Notes: generated by a model not told the origin, from the letters alone. A stretch of DNA of 64,000 bases from Azospirillum baldaniorum (GCF_003119195.2 NZ_CP022260.1:775501-839500), one strand, 5' to 3'; positions 8,781-19,642 are shown, numbered from the stretch's first letter. Program-made: numbers and translations.

Positions 8781-8809
8781 ACTTTATGAAGGCGTACGGA
8801 GTGTGTCAA
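8781..8809 (-). promoter_or_regulatory. Sigma70-type promoter of the IclR/dgo/tct operon
   Basis: On the minus strand TTGACA (8804-8809), a 17-bp spacer and TAAAGT (8781-8786). The -35 is a perfect match and the spacing is optimal. The start of transcription would fall near 8774, about 43 nt before the ATG. Confidence 0.65.
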
Positions 8810-8818
8810 ATAAATAAA

Positions 8819-8844
8819 TCATTGTCCATATAGTGAGACAATGA
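8819..8844. promoter_or_regulatory. Inverted repeat TCATTGTC-N10-GACAATGA, candidate IclR operator
   Basis: Perfect 8-bp arms separated by 10 bp, centred about 25 bp upstream of the -35 hexamer of the leftward operon. The size and position suit an IclR-family activator or autoregulator. It also lies upstream of clpB, so a role for that gene cannot be excluded. Confidence 0.5.
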
Positions 8845-8883
8845 CAGCGCAAGACAGCCTTGCCCCACGGTCCGGGCGGCCGT

Positions 8884-8912
8884 CTTGATCGGGGCGGCGC
8901 CCCTGCCCATCT
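8884..8912 (+). promoter_or_regulatory. Sigma32 (RpoH)-type promoter of clpB
   Basis: CTTGATC (8884-8890) and CCCATCT (8906-8912) with 15 bp between, i.e. CTTG-N18-CCCATCT. This fits both the enterobacterial sigma32 pattern and the alphaproteobacterial RpoH pattern CTTG-N17/18-CYTATNT except one base. It lies about 100 bp before the clpB ATG. The spacer holds the palindrome GGGGCG-G-CGCCCC. Confidence 0.65.
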
Positions 8913-9011
8913 GTTCCCTTGAGGCGACCGGGGCCGCGCATGGTGCGGGCCACACAGGCCGTCTTCCCGCGCCTTCGCAAAGGGCGGGAACCATAACGAA
9001 CGGAGTGCCTG

Positions 9012-11678
<2,667 letters not shown>

Positions 11679-11703
11679 CCGGCAGCGCCGGCCCCCTCCC
11701 CGG

Positions 11704-11729
11704 CCCTCCCCCGCGAACGCAGGGGAGGG
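11704..11729. terminator. GC-rich hairpin between convergent clpB and amidase genes
   Basis: Arms CCCTCCCC (11704-11711) and GGGGAGGG (11722-11729) with an inner GCG-AA-CGC stem. It sits between the clpB stop and the amidase stop and could end both transcripts. There is no long T-run, so the role is uncertain. Confidence 0.4.
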
Positions 11730-13142
11730 TTAGGGAGAGGGCCAGCGGTGGCGGAATTCCAACTCCCGCTCCAGGAAGCGGGCACAGCGCAGCAGCCGGT
11801 CCTCCTCATAGGGGCGGGCGATCAGCTGCAGGCCGATGGGCAGTCCGTCCGCGGTCCAGCCGCAGGGGATCGACAGGCAGGGGAAACCGATCAGCGACAC
11901 CGTGTAGGTGATCGCCAGATAGTCGATGATGGTGGACAGGCGGAAACCGTTGATCTCAGTCACGTCGCCCTGGGCGTTGGGGAAAGGCGGTACGCTGGCG
12001 CTCAGCGTCATCAGGATGTCGTGGTCGCGGAAGAAGGCGGCGAAGCGGCGGTAGAGGGCGCTGCGCTGGGCCTCCGCCCGCAAATAGTCGGCGGCGCTCA
12101 GCCCCTTGCCCCGCGCGATGTTCCAGGCGACCGACGGGCTCAGCCGGTCGCCATCCTGTTCCAGCGTCCGGCCGTAGGTGTGGAAGATGTGCGCGGCGCG
12201 CAGCGTGCCGAAGGCGGCGCCGGCCTCCCGGCAGTCGGGCGTTGCCTCCACGAAATCCCCGAAGCGGCCCTCCAGCCCGCGCATCACCGCCTCGAACCGC
12301 TCGGCCAGCCCGAGGTCGATCAGGGCGGAGCCGAGGTCCGTGCTCCAGGCAACCCGCAGCGACAGCGGGTCGAGGGCGTCGAGGTCCGGCACCGTCCATT
12401 CCGGCACGGGAAGGGAGGTCGGGTCGCGCGGGTCCGGTCCGCTGACCGCGGCCAGGGCCAGCGCGGCGTCGGCGATGTCGCGGGCGAGGAAGCCCTGCGT
12501 CGCCAGCCCGTCCCAGGCCAGCGCGCGGCCCGGGCTGGGGATGCGTCCCGGCGTCGGGCGCAGCCCCACCACCCCGCAGAAGCTGGCCGGCGTGCGCACC
12601 GAGCCGCCGAAGTCCGTTCCCTGGGCCAGCGGCACCAGCCCTGCGGCCACCGCGGCGGCGCTGCCGCCGCTCGACCCGCCACTGGTCTTGTCGAGGTCGT
12701 AGGGGTTGGCGGTCGGCCCGCACAGCTCGTTGCCGGTGATGGCGCCGAAGCCGAACTCCGGCGTGTTGGTCTTGCCGACGATGATGGCGCCCGCCGCCTT
12801 CAGCCGGGCGACGCTGAGGTCGTCGGTGTCGGGGATCAGGTCGGCGTAGAGGGTGGAGCCGTAGGTTGTGCGCAACCCCGCCGTCAGCGTCAGGTCCTTG
12901 ACGCCCACCGGCACGCCGTGCAGCGGGCCGAGCGGCGCCCCCGCCTCGACCCGACGGTCGGCGGCCTCGGCTGCGGCCAACGCGGCGTCGGGGGCCACGG
13001 TGATGAAGGACTTGAGCCCGCCGTCCAGGGCCGCGATGCGTTCCAGGCTCGCCGCCACGAGGTCGCGCGCCCGGAAGCGGCGGTTGCGCACGCCCTCCGC
13101 CATCTCGGCGGCGCTGAGGCGGAACAGGTCGGGTGTGCTCAT
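11730..13142 (-). CDS. Amidase-signature hydrolase
   Basis: 470 residues. The Ser-cisSer-Lys triad is visible: Lys82 (GVPVGVKD), Ser157 in GGSSGG and Ser181 in TDFGGSVR. Members hydrolyse carboxamides, carbamoyl-amino acids or GatA substrates. This is the last gene of the leftward operon containing a dihydropyrimidinase, so N-carbamoyl or ring-opened amide hydrolysis is plausible; GatA is unlikely because no gatB/gatC is nearby. The ATG at 13140-13142 is preferred over a GTG two codons upstream. Confidence 0.88.
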   Translation of the reverse strand: MSTPDLFRLSAAEMAEGVRNRRFRARDLVAASLERIAALDGGLKSFITVAPDAALAAAEAADRRVEAGAPLGPLHGVPVGVKDLTLTAGLRTTYGSTLYADLIPDTDDLSVARLKAAGAIIVGKTNTPEFGFGAITGNELCGPTANPYDLDKTSGGSSGGSAAAVAAGLVPLAQGTDFGGSVRTPASFCGVVGLRPTPGRIPSPGRALAWDGLATQGFLARDIADAALALAAVSGPDPRDPTSLPVPEWTVPDLDALDPLSLRVAWSTDLGSALIDLGLAERFEAVMRGLEGRFGDFVEATPDCREAGAAFGTLRAAHIFHTYGRTLEQDGDRLSPSVAWNIARGKGLSAADYLRAEAQRSALYRRFAAFFRDHDILMTLSASVPPFPNAQGDVTEINGFRLSTIIDYLAITYTVSLIGFPCLSIPCGWTADGLPIGLQLIARPYEEDRLLRCARFLERELEFRHRWPSP

Positions 13143-13188
13143 GGGCACGCTCTCATGGGGCAGGGTCTCCGGTTGCGGGGGGCCGAGT

Positions 13189-14625
13189 TTAGAACGGCAG
13201 GACCGGGGCCGGCGAGCCCTTGGGCCGCGCCAGGGCGGGCAGGCCGCAGGGCAGGAATTCGCCGCGCCCCGGCTCGGCCAGCAAGGTACCGTCGCGGCAG
13301 ATCACCTCGCCACGGGACAGCGTGACGACCGGCCAGCCGGTGACCTCGATCCCTTCATAGGGCGTGTAGTCGACATTGTGGTGCAGGATGCCGTTGGTGA
13401 TGGTGACCTTGCGGGACGGGTCCCACAAGGCGATGTCGGCGTCCGCCCCCACGGCGATGGTGCCCTTGCGCGGGTGCAGGCCGTACATGCGGGCGGGGTT
13501 GGCGGCGGTCAGCTCGACGAACTTGGTCAGCTCCATCCGGCCCTTCATCACGCCCTCGGAGAACAGCAGCGGCAGGCGCGTCTCCACGCCGGGAATGCCG
13601 TTGGGGACGCAGCGGAAGGGCGCCTGTTCGCCATGAACCTTCTTGCCGCCCGGCCCGTCGAAGCGGAAGGGCGCGTGGTCGGAGGAGAAGACCTGGAAGG
13701 CGCCGCCGGTCAGCCCGTCCCAGATCACCTTCTGGTTCGCGGCGTCGCGCGGTGGCGGCGAGCAGATGCACTTGGCCCCCTCGAACCCCTCACCGCCCAG
13801 ATCGTCGGCGGTCAGGAACAGGTATTGCGGGCAGGTCTCGGCGTAGATGCGCAGGCCGCGCCCCTGCGCCCAACGGATCTGCTCCACCGCGTCGGCGCCG
13901 GAGACATGGACGATCAGGATCGGCACGTCCACCAGCTCCGCCAGGGAGATGGCGCGGTGGGTGGCCTCGCGCTCCGCCACGCGGGGGCGGGAGACGCCGT
14001 GGAAGAAGGGGGCGGTCTGGCCAGCGCGCTCCAGCTTCTCGGTCAGCCAGGCGATGCAGTCCGCGTTCTCCGCGTGCATCATGACCATGGCGCCCTCGGA
14101 GCGGGCGATGTCCAGCACCTCCAGGATCTGGCGGTCGTTCAGCTTCAGCGCGTCGTAGGTCATGTAGATCTTGAAGGACGTGTAGCCCTCGCGGATCAGC
14201 GCCGGCAGTTCCTGGCCCAGCACCTGCTCGGTGGGGTCGGTGACGATGAGGTGGAAGGCGTAGTCGATCAATGGCTTCCCGGCGGCTCGGCGGTGGTAGT
14301 CGTCCACCGCGGCGCGCAGCGTCTTGCCCTTCTCCTGACAGGCGAAGGGCAGCACGGTCGTGGTGCCGCCGAAGGCGGCGGAGCGGGTGCCGGTCAGGAA
14401 ATCGTCGGCCATGACGGAGTCATCGCCGGTCGGCTGGTCGAAATGGACGTGGCCGTCGACCCCGCCCGGCAGGACAAGCAGGCCGGCGGCGTCGATCTCC
14501 TCCCGCCCGGCGGCCAGCCCCTCGCCGAGCGCGGCGATCCGCCCGCCGCGCACGCCGACGTCGGCCTTGAACACGTCCGACGCGGTGGCGACCGTGCCGT
14601 TGCGGATGACCAGATCGAAGTTCAT
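13189..14625 (-). CDS. Dihydropyrimidinase / hydantoinase
   Basis: 478 residues, cyclic-amidohydrolase type. The metal centre is readable: His59 and His61 (GHVHFDQP), the carboxylatable Lys152 (SFKIYMTYD), His184 (MMHAEN), a later His in IVHVSG and Asp in SSDHAPF. The enzyme opens 5,6-dihydropyrimidines, hydantoins or related cyclic imides to N-carbamoyl acids. The ATG at 14623-14625 has GGGAG 8 nt upstream. It is followed by the amidase gene, giving a ring-opening then amide-cleavage order. The physiological ring compound is not known. Confidence 0.92.
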   Translation of the reverse strand: MNFDLVIRNGTVATASDVFKADVGVRGGRIAALGEGLAAGREEIDAAGLLVLPGGVDGHVHFDQPTGDDSVMADDFLTGTRSAAFGGTTTVLPFACQEKGKTLRAAVDDYHRRAAGKPLIDYAFHLIVTDPTEQVLGQELPALIREGYTSFKIYMTYDALKLNDRQILEVLDIARSEGAMVMMHAENADCIAWLTEKLERAGQTAPFFHGVSRPRVAEREATHRAISLAELVDVPILIVHVSGADAVEQIRWAQGRGLRIYAETCPQYLFLTADDLGGEGFEGAKCICSPPPRDAANQKVIWDGLTGGAFQVFSSDHAPFRFDGPGGKKVHGEQAPFRCVPNGIPGVETRLPLLFSEGVMKGRMELTKFVELTAANPARMYGLHPRKGTIAVGADADIALWDPSRKVTITNGILHHNVDYTPYEGIEVTGWPVVTLSRGEVICRDGTLLAEPGRGEFLPCGLPALARPKGSPAPVLPF

Positions 14626-14650
14626 CGTCGTTTCTCCCATCGTGACGCAC

Positions 14651-14704
14651 TTGCCCCACCCCGGCCCTCCCCCGCTGAGCGGGGGAGGGCCGGGGTGGGG
14701 GCAA
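14651..14704. repeat. 54-bp near-perfect inverted repeat
   Basis: Arms at 14657-14676 and 14678-14697 are complementary over 20 bp with a single central base; complementarity continues outwards to TTGCCC/GGGCAA with one extra G. It lies between the racemase-fold gene and the dihydropyrimidinase gene inside the operon, so the mRNA would fold into a very stable hairpin there. It is probably a dispersed palindromic element or an mRNA-processing barrier. Confidence 0.7.
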
Positions 14705-14712
14705 TACTCCCC

Positions 14713-15450
14713 TCAGCCATGCAACTCGCGGAACAGGCTGCCCCAGCCCTCGACGCGGCGGGTGTCCACACCGGTCATGCGCAACGCCTTCCACACCACC
14801 GTGGACACCGTGTCGTAGACGGGGATGCCCAGCGCCTTCTCCATGCGCTCCGCCACTGGGGCGCCGCGCATGTTGGTGCAGATGATGGCGATGGCCTCCG
14901 GCTTCGCCTCCGCGACCTCCATGCACATCCGCTCGATGGTCTCCTCGGTCACCTCGGAGAAGGAGAAGTTGCCGCGGTCGTTCAGATGCCGCTCCGCCAC
15001 CACCTCGAAGCCGGCGGCGTTGTAGTTGGCGACCATCTTCTCCTGGATCTCGTGCAGATAGGGGCTGACGATGGCGAAGCGCTTGCGCCCGGTCGTCTCC
15101 AGAATCTCGTTCAGGGCGAGCATGGAGGTGCAGGCGGGAATGCCCGTCTCCGCTTCGATGGAGGCGCACAGCTTCTCGTCGGCCGCAAAGCCCAGCCAGC
15201 CGGCCGAGGTGCCGTTCCAGCCGATCACGTTCAGCCGGGCGTCGGCCAGCAGCCGGGCGGCGTCCAGGAAGGGCGCGTCGGTGAACTGGTCCAGCGCCGC
15301 CGCGCGCAGGGAAATCTCCTTCACCGTGAAGCGCCCGAAATGGGCGGTCACCTCCGGCAGACCGCTCAGCATCGCGGAGGTGATGGGCTCCAGCACCGTG
15401 TTGGAGGACGGGGTCAGCATGCCCAGAAGGACGCGGTTGCTCATATCCAT
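14713..15450 (-). CDS. Asp/Glu racemase superfamily enzyme, arylmalonate-decarboxylase-like active site
   Basis: 245 residues, two-domain racemase fold of the maleate isomerase/arylmalonate decarboxylase branch (N-terminal GMLTPSSNTVLEP). Racemases and isomerases of this fold use two cysteines. Here the first position reads NGTSAG (Gly80-Thr81) instead of C-T-S, while the second, Cys191 in ICTNMRG, is kept. A Gly plus one Cys is the arrangement described for bacterial arylmalonate decarboxylase. It could therefore be a decarboxylase rather than a racemase. It lies between the amidohydrolase and dihydropyrimidinase genes. The start at 15450 is tentative; an ATG two codons later is possible. 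Confidence 0.75.
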   Translation of the reverse strand: MDMSNRVLLGMLTPSSNTVLEPITSAMLSGLPEVTAHFGRFTVKEISLRAAALDQFTDAPFLDAARLLADARLNVIGWNGTSAGWLGFAADEKLCASIEAETGIPACTSMLALNEILETTGRKRFAIVSPYLHEIQEKMVANYNAAGFEVVAERHLNDRGNFSFSEVTEETIERMCMEVAEAKPEAIAIICTNMRGAPVAERMEKALGIPVYDTVSTVVWKALRMTGVDTRRVEGWGSLFRELHG

Positions 15451-15461
15451 GGTTCTTTCGG

Positions 15462-16793
15462 TCAGGCGCGCGCCCACAGCGCGCGGGCGGCCTTGTCGGC
15501 CTCGGTGCAGATCTCGTTCAGGTCGGCGCGGACGGGGCGCCCGTCCTCGACCAGCGTTTCGCCGTCCACCAGCACCATCTCCACGTCGCGCCCCTGCGCG
15601 GTGTGGACGAGCGTGCCGAGCGGGTTCATCAGCGGGCGGAGATGCGGGCGGCGGGTGTCGAAGACGACGAGGTCGGCCTTCTTGCCCAGGGCCAGAGTGC
15701 CGATCTCGTCGGCCATGCCGACCGCCTGCGCACCGCCCAAGGTCGCCATGCGGAAGACGTCGGCGGGCTGCCAGGCGGCGGTGACCCCACCCTGCTGGAT
15801 GCGCGCGGTGGCGAGCGCCCAGCGCATCGCCTCCACCATGTCGCCGTGCTGCGTGTCGGTGCACAGCGCCAGATTGACGCCCGCCTCCTTCAGCTTCGGC
15901 GTCGGCGCCAGCCGGCCCGATGCGGCGTTGCATTTCGGCACATGGACCGCGTGCGCCCCGGCGCGGGCGAGGCGGGCGATGTCGGCGTTCTCCACATAGA
16001 GGCAGTGGGTGGCGAGCAGCCGGTCGTTCATCAGCCCGCACTCGTCCAGCAGTTCCGCCGGGGTCAGGCCGGTGGACGCCTTCACCCGCTCCACCTCCAC
16101 CCGGCTCTGCGCCAGATGGGTGTTCACGTGCATGGAGCGCTTCGCGGACTCGTCGGCGAGGGTGCGCAGGAAGGCGGGGGAGCAGGTGTCCGGCGCGTGG
16201 GCGGCCATCTGCACGCGGATGCGCCCATTGTTGGCGCCGTTCCAGCGGTCGTGCAGGTCCAGCGTCCGCAGCAGCAGGTCGCTGCCGATGGCTGCGTCGA
16301 AGCGCCATTCGCCCTGGGCCACGCGGGCGAAATCCACGTCGTGGACGCGCCAGCTCGCATGGACGCGCAGCCCGAGGTCGGCGATGGCGTCCAGCGTCGC
16401 GTCGGCGTGGACGAAATGGTCGCAGATCAGCGTGGAGCCGGCGAGCAGCGCCTCCACCGCGCCCAGCCGGGCCAGCGCGCGGGCCTCCTCCGGCGTGGCG
16501 TCGGTGCCCTTGGGCACACCCGGCGTGTAGGAGGGGGCGAAGCCGAGATCGGCGGCGACGCCGCGCACCATGACCAGGACGGCGTGCAGGTGCGCGTTGA
16601 CGAAGCCCGGCGTGACCACCCGCTCCGGCAGATGCCGGACCTCGGCGGCGGCGGGAAGCCCCTGCGATGCCGGGGCGAGATGGACGATGCGCCCGTCGCG
16701 GATGCCGATGGCGGCATCGTCCACGACGCTGCCGACGGCCTCCCCGGTCAGGGCGGTGACGCCGGTCAGCAGCAGGTCGAGCCGGCCGGTCAC
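15462..16793 (-). CDS. Amidohydrolase, TrzA/AtzA or guanine/cytosine deaminase type
   Basis: 443 residues, metal-dependent (beta/alpha)8 hydrolase. Metal ligands: HxH in NAHLHAV, His in NTHLAQS, His in ATHCLYVEN and Asp in CTDTQHGD. The N- and C-terminal beta-sandwich that frames this family is present. Relatives deaminate or dechlorinate N-heterocycles, which fits a role in an early step on a nitrogen ring compound. The start is a GTG overlapping the ATPase stop (GTGA), so it is translationally coupled to the importer. Substrate unknown. Confidence 0.85.
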   Translation of the reverse strand: MTGRLDLLLTGVTALTGEAVGSVVDDAAIGIRDGRIVHLAPASQGLPAAAEVRHLPERVVTPGFVNAHLHAVLVMVRGVAADLGFAPSYTPGVPKGTDATPEEARALARLGAVEALLAGSTLICDHFVHADATLDAIADLGLRVHASWRVHDVDFARVAQGEWRFDAAIGSDLLLRTLDLHDRWNGANNGRIRVQMAAHAPDTCSPAFLRTLADESAKRSMHVNTHLAQSRVEVERVKASTGLTPAELLDECGLMNDRLLATHCLYVENADIARLARAGAHAVHVPKCNAASGRLAPTPKLKEAGVNLALCTDTQHGDMVEAMRWALATARIQQGGVTAAWQPADVFRMATLGGAQAVGMADEIGTLALGKKADLVVFDTRRPHLRPLMNPLGTLVHTAQGRDVEMVLVDGETLVEDGRPVRADLNEICTEADKAARALWARA

Positions 16794-17572
16794 GCGACGG
16801 CGGCCTGCCGTTGCTGCATGCCCTCCTCACGGATCAGGTTGAGGATGTGGCGCTTGTGGTCGTTGAAGCGCGGTCCGGTGGTGTCGCGCGGGCGCGGCAG
16901 GTCGAGCGCGATCAGCTCGCGGATGCGGCCCGGACGGCTGGTCATCACGGCGACGCGGGTGCCGAGCACCAGCGCCTCGTCCACGCTGTGGGTGACGAAG
17001 ACGACGGTGCAGCGCTGCTTCTGCCAGATGGCGACCAGCTCCTCCTGCATGTCCATCTTGGTCTGGGCGTCGAGCGCCGCGAAGGGCTCGTCCATCAGGA
17101 TGACCTGCGGGTTGAGCAGCAGGGCGCGGGCGATGCCGACGCGCTGGCTCATGCCGCCCGACAGCTCCGCCGGGAAGTGGTTCTCAAAGCCGCGCAGGCC
17201 GACCATGTCGATGTATTCCTGGGCGGCGTCGCGCCGGTCGGCCTTGCGCCAGCCCTTCAGCCGCAGGTGGAAGGCGACGTTCTCCCACACCGGCAGCCAG
17301 GGCATCAGGTTGGCCTGCTGGAAGACCATGCCGCGGTCGGCGCCGGGGCCGTCCACCGGCTTGCCGCCCACCGTCACGGTGCCCCCGGTCGGCTTCTCGA
17401 AGCCGGCGATCATGTTCAGCAGCGTGGACTTGCCGCAGCCCGACGAGCCGAGCAGGCAAAGGAACTCGTTCTTCTCCACCGACAGGCTGACGTTGTCGAT
17501 GGCCAGCAGGTCGCGCTTGCGCTTGGCGTCGCGGAAGATCTTGGTGATGTTCTGAAGGTCGATGGAAGCCAT
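16790..17572 (-). CDS. ABC importer ATPase, nitrate/taurine (SsuB/TauB) type
   Basis: 260 residues with Walker A GSSGCGKST, Q-loop GMVFQQANLMPW, signature LSGGMSQR, Walker B VILMDEPFAALD and the H-loop THSVDEAL. It energises import by the permease and binding protein encoded upstream. There are only 3 bp between the permease stop and its ATG, and a 4-bp overlap with the amidohydrolase gene. The context suggests an organic nitrogen ring compound as cargo. Confidence 0.93.
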   Translation of the reverse strand: MASIDLQNITKIFRDAKRKRDLLAIDNVSLSVEKNEFLCLLGSSGCGKSTLLNMIAGFEKPTGGTVTVGGKPVDGPGADRGMVFQQANLMPWLPVWENVAFHLRLKGWRKADRRDAAQEYIDMVGLRGFENHFPAELSGGMSQRVGIARALLLNPQVILMDEPFAALDAQTKMDMQEELVAIWQKQRCTVVFVTHSVDEALVLGTRVAVMTSRPGRIRELIALDLPRPRDTTGPRFNDHKRHILNLIREEGMQQRQAAVA

Positions 17573-17575
17573 CGC

Positions 17576-18382
17576 TCAGCCCTCCCGGCTCTGGAGCGTG
17601 GAGCCGTGCTGCCAGTGCAGCGCGGCGGACATCAGGACTTTGATGAGCGCGTCGGTCGCGTAGCCGAGCAGGCCGATGCTGGCCATGGCGGCGAGCACGA
17701 GGTCGTAGCGCAGGAAGTAGTAGCTGTCCCACAGCACGTAGCCGAGGCCGCTCTTCACCGCGACCATCTCCGCCGTCACCGTCAGCATCCAGGCGGCGCC
17801 GATGCCGATGCGCAGGCCGGCGAAGATGCTGGGCAGGGCCGCCGGGAACACGACGTGGCGCAGCAGCTGCTGCTCCGTGGCGCCCATCATCGAGGCGGCG
17901 CGGATCAGGTTGCGGTCGGCGGTCTTCACCCCGTGGATGGTGTTCATCAGGATCGGGAAGAAGGCGCCGAGGAAGACCAGGAAGATGGCCGGCTTGTTGG
18001 CGATGCCGAACCAGATGATCGCCAGCGGGATCCACGACACCGGCGGCACCGGGCGGAGCATCTGGATGGTCGGCTCCACCGTCCGCTCGACCCAGCGCCA
18101 CCAGCCGATGGCGATGCCCAGCAACACGCCGCTGACCACCGCGATGCCGTAGCCGGCGGCGACGCGTGTGGCGCTGGACAGGGCATCGGCGACCCAGCGG
18201 CCGGTGTTGCCCTGCGAGGTCTCGTCGAAGCCGAAGATCCAGTCGCCCCAGGTGTGCAGAACCACCGACGGGGCCGGCAGCAGGGCCGCCGGCAGGAATC
18301 CGGACCGGGAGAACACCTCCCAGGCGGCGAGGATGAAGAGGGGAACAACGGCGCGCTCCCAGGATTTCGACAATGCCGTCAT
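17576..18382 (-). CDS. ABC importer permease, SsuC/TauC type
   Basis: 268 residues with about six transmembrane segments and the EAA-type loop in IRAASMMGATEQQLLRHVV. It is the inner-membrane channel of the importer, with the ATPase 3 bp downstream and the binding-protein gene 159 bp upstream across a palindromic repeat element. Confidence 0.92.
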   Translation of the reverse strand: MTALSKSWERAVVPLFILAAWEVFSRSGFLPAALLPAPSVVLHTWGDWIFGFDETSQGNTGRWVADALSSATRVAAGYGIAVVSGVLLGIAIGWWRWVERTVEPTIQMLRPVPPVSWIPLAIIWFGIANKPAIFLVFLGAFFPILMNTIHGVKTADRNLIRAASMMGATEQQLLRHVVFPAALPSIFAGLRIGIGAAWMLTVTAEMVAVKSGLGYVLWDSYYFLRYDLVLAAMASIGLLGYATDALIKVLMSAALHWQHGSTLQSREG

Positions 18383-18412
18383 GGCCCGGTTTTCCCTATC
18401 CCGTCATGTTCA

Positions 18413-18535
18413 TAGCCCTCTCCCCTCCGGGGAGAGGGTGGCCCGTAGGGCCGGTGAGGGGGGGGTGCGCATGGCGGAACGTCCGGCATAAGCGCAACCC
18501 CCTCACCCTGACCCTCTCCCCGGAGGGGAGAGGGG
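18413..18535 (-). repeat. 123-bp dispersed palindromic element, copy 1
   Basis: Built from two CCCTCTCC-type palindromes enclosing a GGTGAGGGGG...CCCCCTCACC stem and a central GCGC-containing loop. A near-identical copy lies at 24950-25073 in the opposite genomic orientation. Both copies lie between a binding-protein gene and a permease gene and have the same orientation relative to transcription. In the mRNA each would form a multi-branched stable fold. Confidence 0.85.
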
Positions 18536-18541
18536 AAATTC

Positions 18542-19555
18542 TTAGAAGCCCAGCTCGCTCTTCGGCTTCTTGGTGACGGCTTCGAGGAACGTGTAATCCA
18601 GGTTCTTCTCCGCGGCGGCGGTGACGTCGTTGGAGATGTATTTCAGCTCGCGCATCATCGTGGCGATGGCCAGCGTGCTGTCCTTGTGGATGGCGTAATC
18701 CGGGGAGGCGTTCTTCAGCGCCTCGGTGGCGACGGCCTTGTCCATGCCGGTGTATTTGTTGATGACGTCCACCCACACGGTCTGGTCGGACTTCAGCTTG
18801 TCGACCAGGGCGACGACCGAGCCGACGGTGGCCTCGACCGCCTTCGGATGCTCCTTGATGACGTCGGAGCGGGTGACGATCAGGTTGGTCAGGTTGCCGG
18901 CGGCCTGGTCATAGGGCAGCGCGAAATGCGTGCCGACGCCGGTCTGGCGGATCTGGGAGGCGAAGGGTTCCACCGTGCAGATCACGTCGACCTCGCCGCG
19001 CTGGAGGGCGGCGGCGTGGTCGGACGGGTTCGGGATGTTGATGAACTGCACGTCCTTGTTGACGTTGATGCCGTGCTTCTGGAGGGCGCCACGCATGTGG
19101 ATGTCCTGCGCGTTGCCGCGGGACGCCGCGACGCGCAGCGGCTCGCCCTTCTCCTTGCGCTCGGCGATCAGCTTTTTCAGCCCGTCCCAATCATCGGCCT
19201 TCAGGGTGATGCCCTTGCCGACGACGATCTCCGACCCACCGTTCACCTGACCGGACACGGCCACCACGTCGAAGCCCTTATCGAGCGCTGTGATGTAGTG
19301 TAGGTAGGTCACCTGGGCCATGTCGATGCTCTTCGACACCAGCGCGGTCAGCACGTCGTTGCCGGAATTGAAGTTGATCGCCTCGATCTCCACGCCCTTG
19401 GCAAGTTCCGGGGTCAGCGCCATCGGCAGGCAATGGGCGCATTTGGCGAAGCCCAGCTTCAGCTTCTCCGCGTCGGCCGCCTGAGCGGTGGCAGCGGCGG
19501 AGAGGGCGAGGAAGGCGGCGGTGACGGTCGTCAGGGTGAGGGACCGGAACGTCAT
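18542..19555 (-). CDS. ABC importer periplasmic binding protein (TauA/SsuA/NMT1 type)
   Basis: 337 residues with a Sec signal peptide (MTFRSL start, cleavage probably after TAQA near 25). The mature part has the type II periplasmic-binding fold, with GNAQDIHMRG, QRGEVDVICTVEPFAS and related segments. It delivers the ligand to the permease encoded downstream. A Cys pair (KCAHCLPM) just after the mature N-terminus is unusual and could form a disulfide. It is the first gene of the operon, behind a sigma54 promoter. Confidence 0.92.
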   Translation of the reverse strand: MTFRSLTLTTVTAAFLALSAAATAQAADAEKLKLGFAKCAHCLPMALTPELAKGVEIEAINFNSGNDVLTALVSKSIDMAQVTYLHYITALDKGFDVVAVSGQVNGGSEIVVGKGITLKADDWDGLKKLIAERKEKGEPLRVAASRGNAQDIHMRGALQKHGINVNKDVQFINIPNPSDHAAALQRGEVDVICTVEPFASQIRQTGVGTHFALPYDQAAGNLTNLIVTRSDVIKEHPKAVEATVGSVVALVDKLKSDQTVWVDVINKYTGMDKAVATEALKNASPDYAIHKDSTLAIATMMRELKYISNDVTAAAEKNLDYTFLEAVTKKPKSELGF

Positions 19556-19595
19556 GAAAGGAGTGCTCCCGATGCGGTTGCGTCCCTCATCCTTT

Positions 19596-19611
19596 CGCAA
19601 GGCCCGTGCCA
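19596..19611 (-). promoter_or_regulatory. Sigma54 (RpoN) promoter of the leftward ureide-type operon
   Basis: On the minus strand TGGCACGGGCCTTGCG: a perfect TGGCAC -24 element, 5-bp spacer and TTGC -12 element. It lies about 40 bp before the binding-protein ATG, giving a leader of roughly 30 nt. It implies activation by an enhancer-binding protein such as NtrC, i.e. nitrogen control. Confidence 0.75.
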
Positions 19612-19612
19612 A

Positions 19613-19624
19613 ATTGTATACAAT
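19613..19624. promoter_or_regulatory. GntR-type operator ATTGTATACAAT
   Basis: A perfect 12-bp palindrome with the TTGTATACAA core typical of FCD-subfamily GntR regulators. It abuts the -24 element of the sigma54 promoter (1 bp apart) and lies in the divergent gap to the GntR gene. A repressor bound here would obstruct sigma54 polymerase. Confidence 0.7.
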
Positions 19625-19642
19625 ATTATAATCGTCAATTTA

